A DNA stretch of 64,000 bases from assembly GCA_050949255.1 (NCBI GenBank), contig JBMNFJ010000002.1:1-64000 (forward strand). The letters are read 5' to 3'. Below the pieces are notes generated by a model. The model saw only the letters and a list, made by a program, of their open reading frames with translations. It was not told the origin of the DNA and ran no database searches. The stretch is from UBA3941 sp002385665. GTDB taxonomy: Bacteria; Bacillota; Clostridia; Caldicoprobacterales; UBA3941. Below are positions 1 to 9,132 of the stretch, piece by piece (the stretch's first letter is position 1; the number at the start of each line of letters is the position of its first letter). Position numbers and translations under genes: made by a program.

Positions 1-328
1 TGAATACATCCCCGGGTCTTGCCCCTGATGCCTTAAGGGCGTATGCTGCCAATCCTTCCATGGAGGTATCCAGATCATCCCGGTTCCGTTTTCTTACCGG
101 ATTGTCTACCATGAGATTGTACTTAAACTTCTTGTACAGGATCAATCCACCCCCACGATAGATCAGTTCCGAGTCGATGATATGCCCGGTATCATGGATA
201 TGTACGCAGGCTCCCTTATCAACTGCATCGGCGATCAGTTTACCGGCTTTTATAATGTTTTCCCGCTGGGTAGTCTTAACCCTCTCATATAGGGATTCAA
301 CTTCCTTCCAATACCTATCTATTAACAT
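1..328 (-). CDS. SIS-domain (sugar isomerase-like) protein, 3' end outside window
   Basis: Partial gene; about 109 residues are visible from the ATG at 328 and no stop is reached before the window edge. An AGGAGG site lies 8 bases upstream of the ATG. The protein aligns by eye with the SIS protein encoded just upstream in the same operon: both have a long N-terminal helix, then a segment ending in ELIYRGGG (ELYYRTGG in the neighbour). The usual GxSHxG phosphosugar-binding loop is replaced by HDTGHII, so the substrate may differ. SIS domains bind or isomerise phosphosugars. It follows the SIS gene by 18 bases and is probably co-transcribed with it. Function beyond the fold is inference. Confidence 0.75.
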   Translation of the reverse strand, partial: MLIDRYWKEVESLYERVKTTQRENIIKAGKLIADAVDKGACVHIHDTGHIIDSELIYRGGGLILYKKFKYNLMVDNPVRKRNRDDLDTSMEGLAAYALKASGARPGDVF

Positions 329-346
329 GGCGTCATCCTCCTGACT

Positions 347-1099
347 TTATTTAGAATGTCCCATATAGAAAATGTTGTTCTTGTACCGGGCCAGCATTTC
401 CTTGTTATGAGCATCTCCCCGATCCAGGTTTGCTGATACAAATACGGGGGGAACGGCACCGGCCTCGGTCATCAAGGCCACCGTCTGAGCCATCATGGCA
501 TTGAGCATGGCAGCGCCAACCGCCGTGGATGTCGGGGCCACCTTTTCCGGAACTCCGGATATGTCCAGGGATGCATCGCCCAGGCATCCGCAATTGTCCA
601 AAACCAAATCTGCAACCTCATATAGATTCTTGCCGCTGGGATGTCGGGATTTTACCTGGCGGGTTGTTTCCATATTGGTCAGGGCAATTACTGTGGCACC
701 CTTCTCCTTTGCCCTAAGGGCTGCATCTATAGTAACGGTATTCCGCCCGGACACTGAATGGATGATAATGACATCGCCACTTCCTATGGGCTGCGCATCT
801 ATAATGATCCGGCCATAATCAGGCAACCTCTCCATCTGACTGGTCATGGTGGCAGGGTCCACATCCAGATTCAATCCGGGAGCCCTTATAGGGTTGATGA
901 GGGCCATACCCCCGGTCCTGTAATAGAGTTCCAAGGCCAGAAGTCCTGCGTGACTACACCCAAAGGCAAATAGATTATGCCCCTTAAGGGCCGCCTGGCT
1001 GAGAATCTGGGCTCCTTTATGCAAAGCCTCCGCCTGGGTGTCAATGACCTTATCGATGATATCCTTTAAATTATCGAAGTAAGCCCTGATAGCGTCCAT
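347..1099 (-). CDS. SIS-domain protein, UPF0309-like
   Basis: About 250 residues. The N-terminal helix is followed by a SIS domain with the loop FGCSHAG at about residues 46-52, then a GDVIIIHSVSGRN stretch and a conserved C-terminal HNKEMLARY. This matches the UPF0309 family of sugar isomerase-type proteins, which often sit beside PTS or ABC sugar genes. I chose the ATG at 1099 because the first in-frame ATG (1105) directly abuts the AAAGGGG ribosome site, leaving no spacer. It lies downstream of the BadF-type kinase gene with repeat copy A between them, and a second SIS gene follows. It probably acts on a phosphorylated amino sugar made by that kinase; this is inferred from context. Confidence 0.85.
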   Translation of the reverse strand: MDAIRAYFDNLKDIIDKVIDTQAEALHKGAQILSQAALKGHNLFAFGCSHAGLLALELYYRTGGMALINPIRAPGLNLDVDPATMTSQMERLPDYGRIIIDAQPIGSGDVIIIHSVSGRNTVTIDAALRAKEKGATVIALTNMETTRQVKSRHPSGKNLYEVADLVLDNCGCLGDASLDISGVPEKVAPTSTAVGAAMLNAMMAQTVALMTEAGAVPPVFVSANLDRGDAHNKEMLARYKNNIFYMGHSK

Positions 1100-1126
1100 A
1101 TCCATCCCCTTTCACCTATTTATTCT

Positions 1127-1296
1127 AACCTCTTGTACCAGTCATAAAGATTGATAATGGCTATTGAGCGCTGCTTTAAGCGTCCTGCTTAAAGCCACGG
1201 CTTTTCTACATTCCATAAGCCAAGTTTTCTTAGCCAAATCGATGAAGTCATCCGCTTATCAATAGCTCATCATCAAAGACAAATGACTAACACAAG
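1127..1296. repeat. Dispersed inverted-repeat element, copy A
   Basis: The element begins AACCTCTTGTACCAG and ends GACTAACACAAG. Subterminal arms are TAATGGCTATTGA on the left and TCAATAGCTCATCA on the right. A perfect hairpin at 1173-1195 has 9-bp arms GCTTTAAGC/GCTTAAAGC and loop GTCCT. The long right arm (about 1209-1270) is nearly identical to that of copy K. It lies between the sugar kinase and SIS genes of one minus-strand operon. The three mismatches in the terminal arms would be G-U pairs in minus-strand RNA. Confidence 0.85.
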
Positions 1297-1304
1297 GTCT
1301 TATT

Positions 1305-2270
1305 CTACCAATTGATTACATAATCGGGGAACTTCTCCCGGATTAATTGTTTTCCCTGCTCTATGGGTATACCCTTTAACAGTATTTCATTTACAAGGCC
1401 GGCCAGGATGTGCTCAAACCAGGGTTTGTACACCTGTATATTGGGATATAGTTCCTCCAACCGACGGCGGAAAGTATCGAACATCCTTGGATGGGTCTTC
1501 CAGGCCCCACCGCAGCATACCACCTTCCAATACCTTTCCGGGATACCTTCACGGCGAATCAGGCAATCTGCCTGTTTGGCCATCTGCTCCCCGGCTTCAG
1601 CCAAAATCTCAAGGGCTACCTCATCTCCTGCACGGGCAGCCTCGCCGACTATATGGGTTAAGGAGGCCACCACCCTGAAGGGTGCCACTGCCCCATGGAC
1701 AATTTGGATCATCTGCCTTGGATATTCCAGTTTCCAATCACGCTCAATCAGGGAGTATATTTTGGTAGGTTTACCCCAGCCTTCAACGTATTTAACAGCT
1801 GCCTTAATTGCCTCTTCTCCTATCCATGTCCCACTCCCCTGGTCCCCCAGGATTGGACCCCAACCTCCCAGCAGGACATTTAATGATTCCTCTTCCCGGA
1901 CATAGAAAACGTCGCATCCGGTACCGGAAAGTGCCAGGATACCCTCCTTTTCCATGATACCAGCCAGCATTCCGGCCTTGGCTTCGCCCAATTCTACAAT
2001 TTCTTTGACGGTAGCATACCTTTCCAACTCCTCGTACAGGATGTTCACAGGGCCTACAAAGACCACATATATGCGATCCAGATTTACGGATCTCTCCCCC
2101 TTAAATACCTGCCCGAGGCAGTCCGCCACGTTTGCCCGGCTGTTCTCCGGCGTAGTCTGAGTCACGTTAACCCCGCCACTCAAACCCTGACCCAGCAGTT
2201 TAAAGTCATCATCGAATAGCACCATCCTTAGTTTACTGCCCCCGCCATCAACAGCTAAAATCTTGCCCAT
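1305..2270 (-). CDS. BadF/BadG/BcrA/BcrD-family ATPase, probable N-acetylglucosamine-type kinase
   Basis: 321 residues from the ATG at 2270, which follows an AGGCGGG ribosome site; an upstream in-frame start at 2306 is less well placed. The ASKHA fold is shown by the phosphate-1 motif VDGGGSK at residues 7-13, SGTG at 115-118 and GWGPILGDQGSG at 136-147. This arrangement is typical of N-acetylglucosamine kinases of the BadF/BadG family, which phosphorylate amino sugars with ATP in the cytoplasm. It lies between the DUF5107 gene and two SIS genes, so a pathway of uptake, phosphorylation and isomerisation is likely. The exact sugar is not readable from sequence. Confidence 0.82.
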   Translation of the reverse strand: MGKILAVDGGGSKLRMVLFDDDFKLLGQGLSGGVNVTQTTPENSRANVADCLGQVFKGERSVNLDRIYVVFVGPVNILYEELERYATVKEIVELGEAKAGMLAGIMEKEGILALSGTGCDVFYVREEESLNVLLGGWGPILGDQGSGTWIGEEAIKAAVKYVEGWGKPTKIYSLIERDWKLEYPRQMIQIVHGAVAPFRVVASLTHIVGEAARAGDEVALEILAEAGEQMAKQADCLIRREGIPERYWKVVCCGGAWKTHPRMFDTFRRRLEELYPNIQVYKPWFEHILAGLVNEILLKGIPIEQGKQLIREKFPDYVINW

Positions 2271-2335
2271 GAAGTAATCCCGCCTTTCTGACCCTATGCG
2301 AATCAAATATGCAATAGGGATAAATAATCATGGTA

Positions 2336-4384
2336 TTAATGCATACGGAAATCCAGATGCAGGGGTGGTGTGCATTCCCTTTGGACCTGCTTTAGAAGAG
2401 CATCGTCTACTTCTACTCCGGTCTCCCGGGCACGTTTCATAGCCGTCATACGGAACCACAGGTCTGTCAGCTTTACCTCCCCTTCCCTTACATCCGTCAG
2501 CTCTATATCGCCCTGCAGCATGTCCTCGGCCCCGTCTATATCCCCTGTTTCAAGCAGAGCTTCAATCAATATGACCTTGAGCCTGCCCAGCTCTTTTACC
2601 TCTGAAGGCAGTTTATTATATAGTTCTATAATCTCCCGGTACTTTCCTGCCTTGCTCAGTATTTGGAGGGTCTCCTTGGCAATATTGGGCTCCGGTAGCA
2701 TGGTCACGGCCTGGACCCACAACTTGACGGCTGATTCCCGGTCTCCAGCCAAATCCCTTAACAGGGCCTTGTTCCGAAGAGCCCAGGGACTTACAGCACA
2801 TTCAAGGGAATCATCAAAGGCCTTTTCCGCCTCTTTCATCCTTCCGCTATGAGCCAATACAACACCATATTGGTAGTAGCCATACCAATGCCGGCTCCCT
2901 CCTGCCTTGATGGATTCCTCCAGCAGAGATTCCCACTCCCTGCCGATCTGGTAGCTGCCGGGCTCTTCCAGCACCCCGGGACAGGGCAGGCTACCCTCCC
3001 TAATTAGCCTCAGCCAGGGTTCTTCGCGTTCTCCAAGACAGGATTCCGGAAACTCCAGGCCTGAATCCCGGAACCTTTCCCCCAGGAGTTCCTTATCAAC
3101 GAGGGCCCAGCCCTCACCGACAGTCCATATGTTCCCCGCCTTGCCATCCAACTCTTTTTTTGCCCTTTGATGCATATCCTCCACCAAAGCCCGGGGACAG
3201 CTCTTTTCCAGACTTTCCTCTACAGCCGCTACTGCAGAAGCCCAATCCTTGCCATGGACGGCAGAGGCATCGGCGGATACTGGTCCATAGGCTTCCATCC
3301 AACTGATGGTTTCATTGGCCTTCATGGGCAGATGCTCCAGCTGGGTGCGGGCCAGACCGGCCTGAATCTCCAGGTATGCACTGCCCGGTTGGGACAGGAA
3401 GGTCTGCCAGTTCCTGCCTCCGGCTCCCATACCCCAGACAAACAGTTTCCTGCCCTTCAGCTCATCGGTAGAGGTCTGTATAAAGCCATATCCGTCCCCT
3501 CCTACAGCTGAGATCCAGGGCCTTTGTCCTGCCGGAATATCGAAGAAAAAGTCCATAGCCTGGGGCAGCTGGGTGGTCCGACTGATATCCCAGTATTCTT
3601 CACCGGCCTGCTCATCATTATGATGGGATTTGGGATTTCTAACTTTCATATATGGGATGGAAACCTTGCTAAGCTTGCCTCCATAGCCCCAGCGATAGGA
3701 CTTGTCCGATGGTACCAATACCCTCACATCTTCCCTCTCGTCCACGGCTATATTGCTCCACCAGTAGACGGCCGTATCCTCGTCCAATGGGTTATCGATC
3801 CGCACCCGTACAAACAGGTACCTGGAATCCTCAGGGAGCATTGCCTCCACCCGGTAGACGAGTCTGCGTATCCGCTCGTATTGGAATAACCGCAAAACCG
3901 GAGTACCGTCATCGAGAGCCAATTTCTCGGCGAACATGGCATCAACGGTAAATGGAGTATGTCCTATAATTCCAACGTTCCATTCCACGCCTCCAGAAAC
4001 CCAGGCGTTACGCAGGGCCAGATTGCAGGGCTGAAAAACGGGATTGGCGTGCAGCAGCTCCCTGCCTGTGGTCTTATCTGTAAGGGACCAAAGGCGCCCG
4101 CCGATTTCCGGTAAAAATACCGCACGAATATAATCATTTTCCAGTATAGCCGCCTTCCAGGCCCGTGGTTTCTTCTTACGATCGTATCCGTCCTGCAATA
4201 GATAAGGTAGTATACCGTTTACCCTGCCCCAGCCCATATATTTGGATTCTTCACGGGTAACCGTGGATTCATCTATGGGAATGGAAGCATGGGCATCGAC
4301 AGTTTGCTTAAGATCCGGTAAGGGGTTGAGTTTTCCCAAAGAAGCGGATGGCATCTCATAAGAGGTGAATCTTAAGGTAGACAA
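2336..4384 (-). CDS. DUF5107 / TPR-repeat protein of carbohydrate operons
   Basis: 682 residues. The N-terminal two thirds resembles DUF5107, a beta-rich mutarotase-like domain (for example LPEIGGRLWSLTDKTTGRELL at about 90-110, a segment like galactose mutarotase folds). The C-terminal third is helical with tetratricopeptide-like units (HWYGYYQYGVVLAHSGRMKEAEKAF and repeats after it). No signal peptide is visible, so it is probably cytoplasmic. The start is a TTG at 4384 with AAGGAG about 9 bases upstream; no better ATG is near. Proteins of this family commonly accompany ABC sugar importers. A role in recognising or remodelling glycans is plausible, but no reaction is established. Confidence 0.72.
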   Translation of the reverse strand: MSTLRFTSYEMPSASLGKLNPLPDLKQTVDAHASIPIDESTVTREESKYMGWGRVNGILPYLLQDGYDRKKKPRAWKAAILENDYIRAVFLPEIGGRLWSLTDKTTGRELLHANPVFQPCNLALRNAWVSGGVEWNVGIIGHTPFTVDAMFAEKLALDDGTPVLRLFQYERIRRLVYRVEAMLPEDSRYLFVRVRIDNPLDEDTAVYWWSNIAVDEREDVRVLVPSDKSYRWGYGGKLSKVSIPYMKVRNPKSHHNDEQAGEEYWDISRTTQLPQAMDFFFDIPAGQRPWISAVGGDGYGFIQTSTDELKGRKLFVWGMGAGGRNWQTFLSQPGSAYLEIQAGLARTQLEHLPMKANETISWMEAYGPVSADASAVHGKDWASAVAAVEESLEKSCPRALVEDMHQRAKKELDGKAGNIWTVGEGWALVDKELLGERFRDSGLEFPESCLGEREEPWLRLIREGSLPCPGVLEEPGSYQIGREWESLLEESIKAGGSRHWYGYYQYGVVLAHSGRMKEAEKAFDDSLECAVSPWALRNKALLRDLAGDRESAVKLWVQAVTMLPEPNIAKETLQILSKAGKYREIIELYNKLPSEVKELGRLKVILIEALLETGDIDGAEDMLQGDIELTDVREGEVKLTDLWFRMTAMKRARETGVEVDDALLKQVQRECTPPLHLDFRMH

Positions 4385-4479
4385 TATGTATCACTCCTTG
4401 AATATTTATGGACATTTTATGGCTCCCCATAACATGAAAAGGGGAGCCACCTTAAAAATTAAGTTAATGCATTATCTTA

Positions 4480-4632
4480 GTTGGTATACATCGGTAATGG
4501 GCTATCGACAAGCAAGGTGACTTCGTTGATATGGTCTTTGAAAGCTACCGGAATAAACCATCCACCTATATTATATAGAGATATAGCTTAGCCTTCAATA
4601 GCCCATTACCAAAGAATATGAGCCAGCTCAAT
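4480..4632. repeat. Dispersed inverted-repeat element, copy B (diverged)
   Basis: The left core is GGTAATGGGCTATCGA (about 4492-4507) and the right core TCAATAGCCCATTACC (about 4595-4610). These pair over 13 bp with no internal loop, unlike most copies; the next pair is C-A, which is G-U in minus-strand RNA. The terminal arms are degenerate. It sits between the binding-protein gene and the DUF5107 gene inside the minus operon. Confidence 0.7.
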
Positions 4633-4658
4633 GGGTTAATTTAATCTATTAGATATAC

Positions 4659-6290
4659 TTATCTGGATGCGTTCCAAGCATCAATCTGTGCCTGGCACTC
4701 GGCTACTATCTTATCGACCCCATTGGCTTTTAATTTTTCATTGAATTCATCCACTGTCGCGTCCACCTCGGCTGCAGATCCCAACTGACCGTTCCTAAGC
4801 ACATCCCTGTACTCCATAACTACACTGGTGCAGGCTGCCAGCTCGTTGGTCACCGGTTCGGTATCGAATACAAAACCCATATGCCTCGGTCTTACCGCTT
4901 CGTTATTGTACCTTACCATCTCTTTCAACATGATCCCATCCGGGCCGGTCAGGTACTCAGGGGCATTTACTATGGTCAGATTCCCGACAGGAGCAGCGTA
5001 CCAGTAGTAGTAACCGTAGTCGGCCCTGTCTCCGCCGTTCCTTTCACTGCCCTCAAATTGCATTTTGCCCTCATCGTTGATGATGTAGTGCTTACCCTCG
5101 ATACCAAAGCGCATCATGGTAGCGAATTCCGGGTCCGTGTTGACCAGGTTCAGGATCATCATAGCCCGCTCCGGTTCGGCACAATTTGCGGAAATGGCGG
5201 TCCCGGCGCTGAAATAGTTGTTGGTATCGGTCCATATATGATCGGAAACTATCATCTTGGTCCTAAAGGCATCGCCGTAGAGGTGCTCTTCCATATAGGT
5301 ATAACCCCAGCCAACCCAGGCAAACATGCCTCCGGTATAGTTCCATTCGCTCTTGTCCGTATAATCATAGGCAAATATGTTTTTCTCAACCATCCGTTGC
5401 CGGCTCTTACAAAATTCACGGTACTCATCTGTGGCATAGAGGTTGAATACGGTGTTATCATCGTAACCTGCTATATCGTTGAAGGGGTCAATGTTGCAGG
5501 CTACCAGGAAGGAATCGTTTAAGAAAGTTTCAATGGCAAAGTTGTAGGGCATCTCCAGGAATGCTCCTCCGCATAGGGGGTATTCATCGTATTCTGGGAA
5601 TTTTTCAGTGCGTTTTGCCAGGACTTCTTCCAGGAAGGGTTCTATATTCCGCCAGTTCTTGTATTCTACCGATTCCATATCGATTTCAAGGGCTTCTGCC
5701 ATATCAGCATTGTATATGATGGAAATGATGTAGCAGTTGTCCTTGAGGGAGGGTATACCGTAGATATTCCCGTTTATTTTCATACAATCCCAGATCTCTT
5801 CGGGGAATAGGGCCTTGGTGTCAGCACCATATTCATCAAGGAGATCGTTTAGGGGGTAGAAGGAACCGCGGTTGGAATGAACTACATAGTCCAGCTTGGA
5901 TTGACTGCCAAATCCAATGATACCTACGTCCTGCCCTGCACTTATCATGGTGGTCATCTTCGTTTCCCAATCGCTTGACTGCCAATAGTGGATATTGACA
6001 TTGGCGTTGACCTTCTCCTTGAGGTATTCATTTACTGCATCATTTACCATTTGATTGTCAGGCATTGGGCTTAGGCCAAGATACCAGTCCAGGGTTACAA
6101 ATTCCAGTTCGTCCTTGGGTTCAGGTTCCTCATCCTCTTTTGCGCTGTCATCAGGTTTTTCTTCAGGGAGGTCTGCGGTTTCTTCCGGTTTTTCCGGAGT
6201 AGCAGTCGGTTTTGTACAAGCAAAGAGGGGCACAATCATTACAATTACCAATAGGAATAAGAATGCCCGGTTGGTCCACAACTTCCTCAT
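4659..6290 (-). CDS. Extracellular sugar-binding lipoprotein of a carbohydrate ABC transporter (LplA-like)
   Basis: 543 residues. A basic N-terminus and hydrophobic core end in the lipobox PLFAC, with the acylated cysteine at residue 25. An acidic, proline-rich linker follows (about 26-63) and then a family-1 solute-binding fold; the length and C-terminal part resemble LplA/DUF3502 proteins. It should be anchored outside the membrane and deliver an oligosaccharide or glycoside to the LplB/LplC pair encoded upstream. AAGGAGGAG precedes the ATG. Repeat copies C and B flank the gene, so its cistron is isolated from the rest of the operon by structured spacers. The substrate is unknown. Confidence 0.88.
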   Translation of the reverse strand: MRKLWTNRAFLFLLVIVMIVPLFACTKPTATPEKPEETADLPEEKPDDSAKEDEEPEPKDELEFVTLDWYLGLSPMPDNQMVNDAVNEYLKEKVNANVNIHYWQSSDWETKMTTMISAGQDVGIIGFGSQSKLDYVVHSNRGSFYPLNDLLDEYGADTKALFPEEIWDCMKINGNIYGIPSLKDNCYIISIIYNADMAEALEIDMESVEYKNWRNIEPFLEEVLAKRTEKFPEYDEYPLCGGAFLEMPYNFAIETFLNDSFLVACNIDPFNDIAGYDDNTVFNLYATDEYREFCKSRQRMVEKNIFAYDYTDKSEWNYTGGMFAWVGWGYTYMEEHLYGDAFRTKMIVSDHIWTDTNNYFSAGTAISANCAEPERAMMILNLVNTDPEFATMMRFGIEGKHYIINDEGKMQFEGSERNGGDRADYGYYYWYAAPVGNLTIVNAPEYLTGPDGIMLKEMVRYNNEAVRPRHMGFVFDTEPVTNELAACTSVVMEYRDVLRNGQLGSAAEVDATVDEFNEKLKANGVDKIVAECQAQIDAWNASR

Positions 6291-6346
6291 GAAAACTCCT
6301 CCTTTTATATATATTATCCCGCCATTATATAGCGGATATCTAAATC

Positions 6347-6453
6347 AACCTCTTGTGCTAGTTCATAATCTTAGGCAATGGCTATTGAAAAGCGAATGAC
6401 TTCATTGATTTGGCTAAGAAAACTTGGCATATGATTTACTAGCACAACGCGTT
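6347..6453. repeat. Dispersed inverted-repeat element, copy C
   Basis: The element has AACCTCTTGTGCTAGT on the left and ACTAGCACAACGCGTT on the right. The terminal 10 bp TTGTGCTAGT/ACTAGCACAA pair perfectly. Between them is one long left-type arm (CAATGGCTATTGAA to AAACTTGGCATATG), so the copy looks like an internal-deletion product. It lies between the permease LplC and the binding-protein gene, within the operon. Confidence 0.88.
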
Positions 6454-6526
6454 AAATTAACCAAGCCAAATCCCATATCTTTGCTCCGACCAAGCTATAC
6501 ATATCCCATAGTAGAGAAGTCCTTAT

Positions 6527-7450
6527 TCATCCTTTGATGCTTCCTACGGTCAGCCCCTGTACAAAGTAACGTTGAAAAAATGGATATGCAAACAGAATAG
6601 GGAGAATTACCGCCACGGTACATGCCATTCTCAGGCTCTCCTGGGGCAGGGTCCGAAGCAGCGCTATGCCGTCGGGCGTCCCCGCTATAGCAGCGTTTTG
6701 CTTAAGATAGTTGATACTGTCCTGTAATTTGGTGAGCAAGGTCTGGAGCGGAACCAGTTTGGGGTTTTCTATATAGAGCATACCTATAAACCAATCATTC
6801 CAACGGGATACCAGGCTAAAAAGGCCAACTGTAGCGATTCCCGTCTTAAAAAGGGGTAGGACTATGCTGATAAAGATACGGAAATGCCCCGCCCCATCTA
6901 TACGTGCGGCATCAAAGAGGGTGTCCGGAATGGTAGTTCTTATAAAGGTGCGCAAGATGATTGTATAGTAAGCATTTACCAGGGATGGCAGCAGGAATAT
7001 CCATACTGTATTGTTGATATGCAGGTAGCGTACGTTCAGGATGTAACCCGGGACCAGACCCCCGCTAAAGAGCATGGTGAAAAAGAGAAACCATGTCAGG
7101 AATCGGCAATGCTTGAAATTTCTTTGGGATATGACATATGCATACATGGTCATAACAGACAGGCTCATAACTGTTCCCGTAATGGAGTAGAAGATTGTTA
7201 TAAGATAGGAATCCAAAAGCTGATCCCCGGTTTTGAATAAATACTTGTAACCATTTAAAGTCCACTCGTCGGGAAAGAAGGAGAATCCCTTATTAGCTAT
7301 ACTAAGTTCACTTGAGAAGGATATTATAACTATCAGGACCATGGGTATTATGACCAATAGAGCTATTATCAATAAAATTATGGCAAATACCAAATTCCAG
7401 CCTTTTGAAATCATATTAAGTCTATTTATATGTCTTTCTTCTTTTGCCAT
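6527..7450 (-). CDS. Carbohydrate ABC transporter permease, LplC/MalG type
   Basis: 307 residues with six predicted membrane segments. The cytoplasmic EAA loop, DAARIDGAGHFRIFISIVLP, at about residues 180-200 is the docking site for the ATPase. The C-terminus FFQRYFVQGLTVGSIKG is characteristic of MalG/LplC-type CUT1 permeases. GGGGAG lies 6 bases before the ATG. It follows the LplB gene by 39 bases and forms the membrane channel with it. No ATPase gene is in the cluster; CUT1 systems of Firmicutes often use a shared MsmX-type ATPase encoded elsewhere, which is the likely explanation. Confidence 0.92.
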   Translation of the reverse strand: MAKEERHINRLNMISKGWNLVFAIILLIIALLVIIPMVLIVIISFSSELSIANKGFSFFPDEWTLNGYKYLFKTGDQLLDSYLITIFYSITGTVMSLSVMTMYAYVISQRNFKHCRFLTWFLFFTMLFSGGLVPGYILNVRYLHINNTVWIFLLPSLVNAYYTIILRTFIRTTIPDTLFDAARIDGAGHFRIFISIVLPLFKTGIATVGLFSLVSRWNDWFIGMLYIENPKLVPLQTLLTKLQDSINYLKQNAAIAGTPDGIALLRTLPQESLRMACTVAVILPILFAYPFFQRYFVQGLTVGSIKG

Positions 7451-7489
7451 GACCTACTCCCCTTTCATAATAATTCCCTATATGTATCT

Positions 7490-8437
7490 TTAGAACATGG
7501 CACTATCGGGATCAATTCTATTTACGATATTGTTTACGATTATGACCAGTATGAATCCCACCACGGATTGGTATAAGCCCGCCGCGGTGGACATACCTAC
7601 ATTATTCAGATATGTCAGGGCTCGGTATATATAGGTGTCTATAACGTCCGTTACCGGGTAGAGCATTCCCTGATTCATGGGTACGTTGTAGAATAAGCCA
7701 AAATCCCCGCGGAAGATTGAGGACATGGCCAGAATTATGGATATCCCCACTATGTATCTAAGGTGAGGTATGGTGATATAGCGGGCCTGCTGTAACTTGG
7801 TAGCGCCGTCCAATACGGCAGCCTCATAGTATTCGACAGAAATTCCGGATATAACTGCCAGATACAGGACGGTTTGATAGCCAACCCCCTTCCAGGCATT
7901 GACAAAAACCAATAGCGGGGGCCAAATACTCTGCTGATGATACCAGTTTGTCTTGCCTATTCCCCCTGACATCCTTATAAGGGAATTTATAAGTCCATTG
8001 TCCCTATGCAGAAAGGCATTTGCTACAATGGCCACTACCGCATAGGACAAAAAGTAGGGCATCATATAGGTAGTTTGCATTACCTTGGCATAGGTACCCC
8101 AGCGAAGTGAACTGAGCATAAGTGCAAGACTTATGGAAATAGCAAGATTAACTGCAATGAAGACCAGATTATAGCAAACGGTGTTTCGCGTGATAATCCA
8201 GGCATCGGTTGTGGAGAATAGGAATTGGAAGTTTTTAAGACCCACAAAAGGGCTTTGAAAGATACCCTTGGTTACATTAAAGTTTTGAAATGCCATAATT
8301 AATCCGGCCATGGGCAAATAACAGAATATAATCAGATAGATTACGGTGGGCAATGCCATGAAATACAGGGGGATGTCTTCCCTATTAAAGCTCTTTTTAC
8401 GTCTCTTGCCTCTTTCACTCCCTTTACGCTGTAACAT
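7490..8437 (-). CDS. Carbohydrate ABC transporter permease, LplB/MalF type
   Basis: 315 residues. Six membrane segments begin near residue 28, and the EAA loop (EAAVLDGATKLQQARYITIP) is at about 205-224. The basic N-terminal tail (KGSERGKRRKKS) is cytoplasmic. AAGGAG lies 8 bases before the ATG. This is the first gene of the sugar operon, about 280 nt downstream of the promoter at 8723-8751. With the LplC-type permease it should form the import channel for the sugar bound by the lipoprotein gene downstream. Confidence 0.92.
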   Translation of the reverse strand: MLQRKGSERGKRRKKSFNREDIPLYFMALPTVIYLIIFCYLPMAGLIMAFQNFNVTKGIFQSPFVGLKNFQFLFSTTDAWIITRNTVCYNLVFIAVNLAISISLALMLSSLRWGTYAKVMQTTYMMPYFLSYAVVAIVANAFLHRDNGLINSLIRMSGGIGKTNWYHQQSIWPPLLVFVNAWKGVGYQTVLYLAVISGISVEYYEAAVLDGATKLQQARYITIPHLRYIVGISIILAMSSIFRGDFGLFYNVPMNQGMLYPVTDVIDTYIYRALTYLNNVGMSTAAGLYQSVVGFILVIIVNNIVNRIDPDSAMF

Positions 8438-8722
8438 GGTTTTTCTCCTTTCATGTTTTTTAGCATCCCAAGCTATTACCTTAGTACTTGTAGTACACAG
8501 GTTTCAATGGGACAGGAAATTTACCCGGTTGATCACCGCCCCTGATTAACATAAAAAGAGGCAGAGTAGTCAACGGTATCAACTATACTGTCTACAGTGC
8601 TATTTATTTTGTTACAATAGGTACAAACCTGGGGTCTTGAACAATTCATGTAAATGTTTTATAGATACGATTAATAATTGCTGCAAATAAATGTCATTTA
8701 CTTGTTATTAGTGTTGTTATTC

Positions 8723-8751
8723 ATTTTAAAACAAGTTAAACTGGTTGTCAA
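8723..8751 (-). promoter_or_regulatory. Sigma-A-type promoter of the sugar ABC operon
   Basis: On the minus strand TTGACA (8746-8751) is separated by 17 bases from TAAAAT (8723-8728). Transcription would start near 8716, giving a leader of about 280 nt before the LplB start. The rest of the 8438-9132 gap is AT-rich and holds the leader, repeat copy D and a terminator; I see no gene in it. Confidence 0.72.
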
Positions 8752-8863
8752 TACCATTTTACCTATTATCTGAATAATATGTTTATATTTTACATTTTTT
8801 GATTATAATCTTCATATTTATTGTTTTATATCGTTAATTCTTGCCTATTTATCATTATTCCCA

Positions 8864-8935
8864 CTGATGCCAGTTCAATAACTCAGGTAATGGCTATTGA
8901 TAAGCGGGTGACTTCATTGATTTTGTTAAGTTATA
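8864..8935. repeat. Dispersed inverted-repeat element, copy D (single arm)
   Basis: A left-type arm only: TGCCAGTTCAATAACTCAGG, then TAATGGCTATTGATAAGCGG and TGACTTCATTGATT. No matching right arm is seen nearby. It lies between the sugar operon promoter and the terminator of the DJ-1 gene. Confidence 0.8.
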
Positions 8936-9034
8936 CAATATTTCTATCCCTAATTAATATATTCATGTGGAACCAAAACAGAAGTGAATTTAAAAATAAA
9001 CAGATTGCATTCCATCCTATAGAGGGAAAGTAGA

Positions 9035-9071
9035 GACAAAAAATATACCCAATGCTATATTGGGTATATTT
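9035..9071 (-). terminator. Rho-independent terminator of the DJ-1/PfpI gene
   Basis: A perfect 13-bp stem (AAATATACCCAAT with ATTGGGTATATTT) and 5-base loop at 9041-9071. On the minus strand it runs into a T-rich tail (TTTTTTG). It lies about 60 bases past the stop of the DJ-1 gene. Confidence 0.8.
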
Positions 9072-9132
9072 ATAAATCTCTAGGTTAAGGCCTGTGTGGG
9101 AGTATGCTATCCATATACTTTAATATCCAAGG

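Noticed and set aside
8438..8722. Riboswitch in the long leader of the sugar ABC operon
   Set aside because: No recognised riboswitch core or strong stem set was found in the AT-rich leader.
8821..9033. Open frame of 70 codons on the plus strand
   Set aside because: It starts in AT-rich leader sequence, runs through repeat copy D and has no ribosome site or family match.
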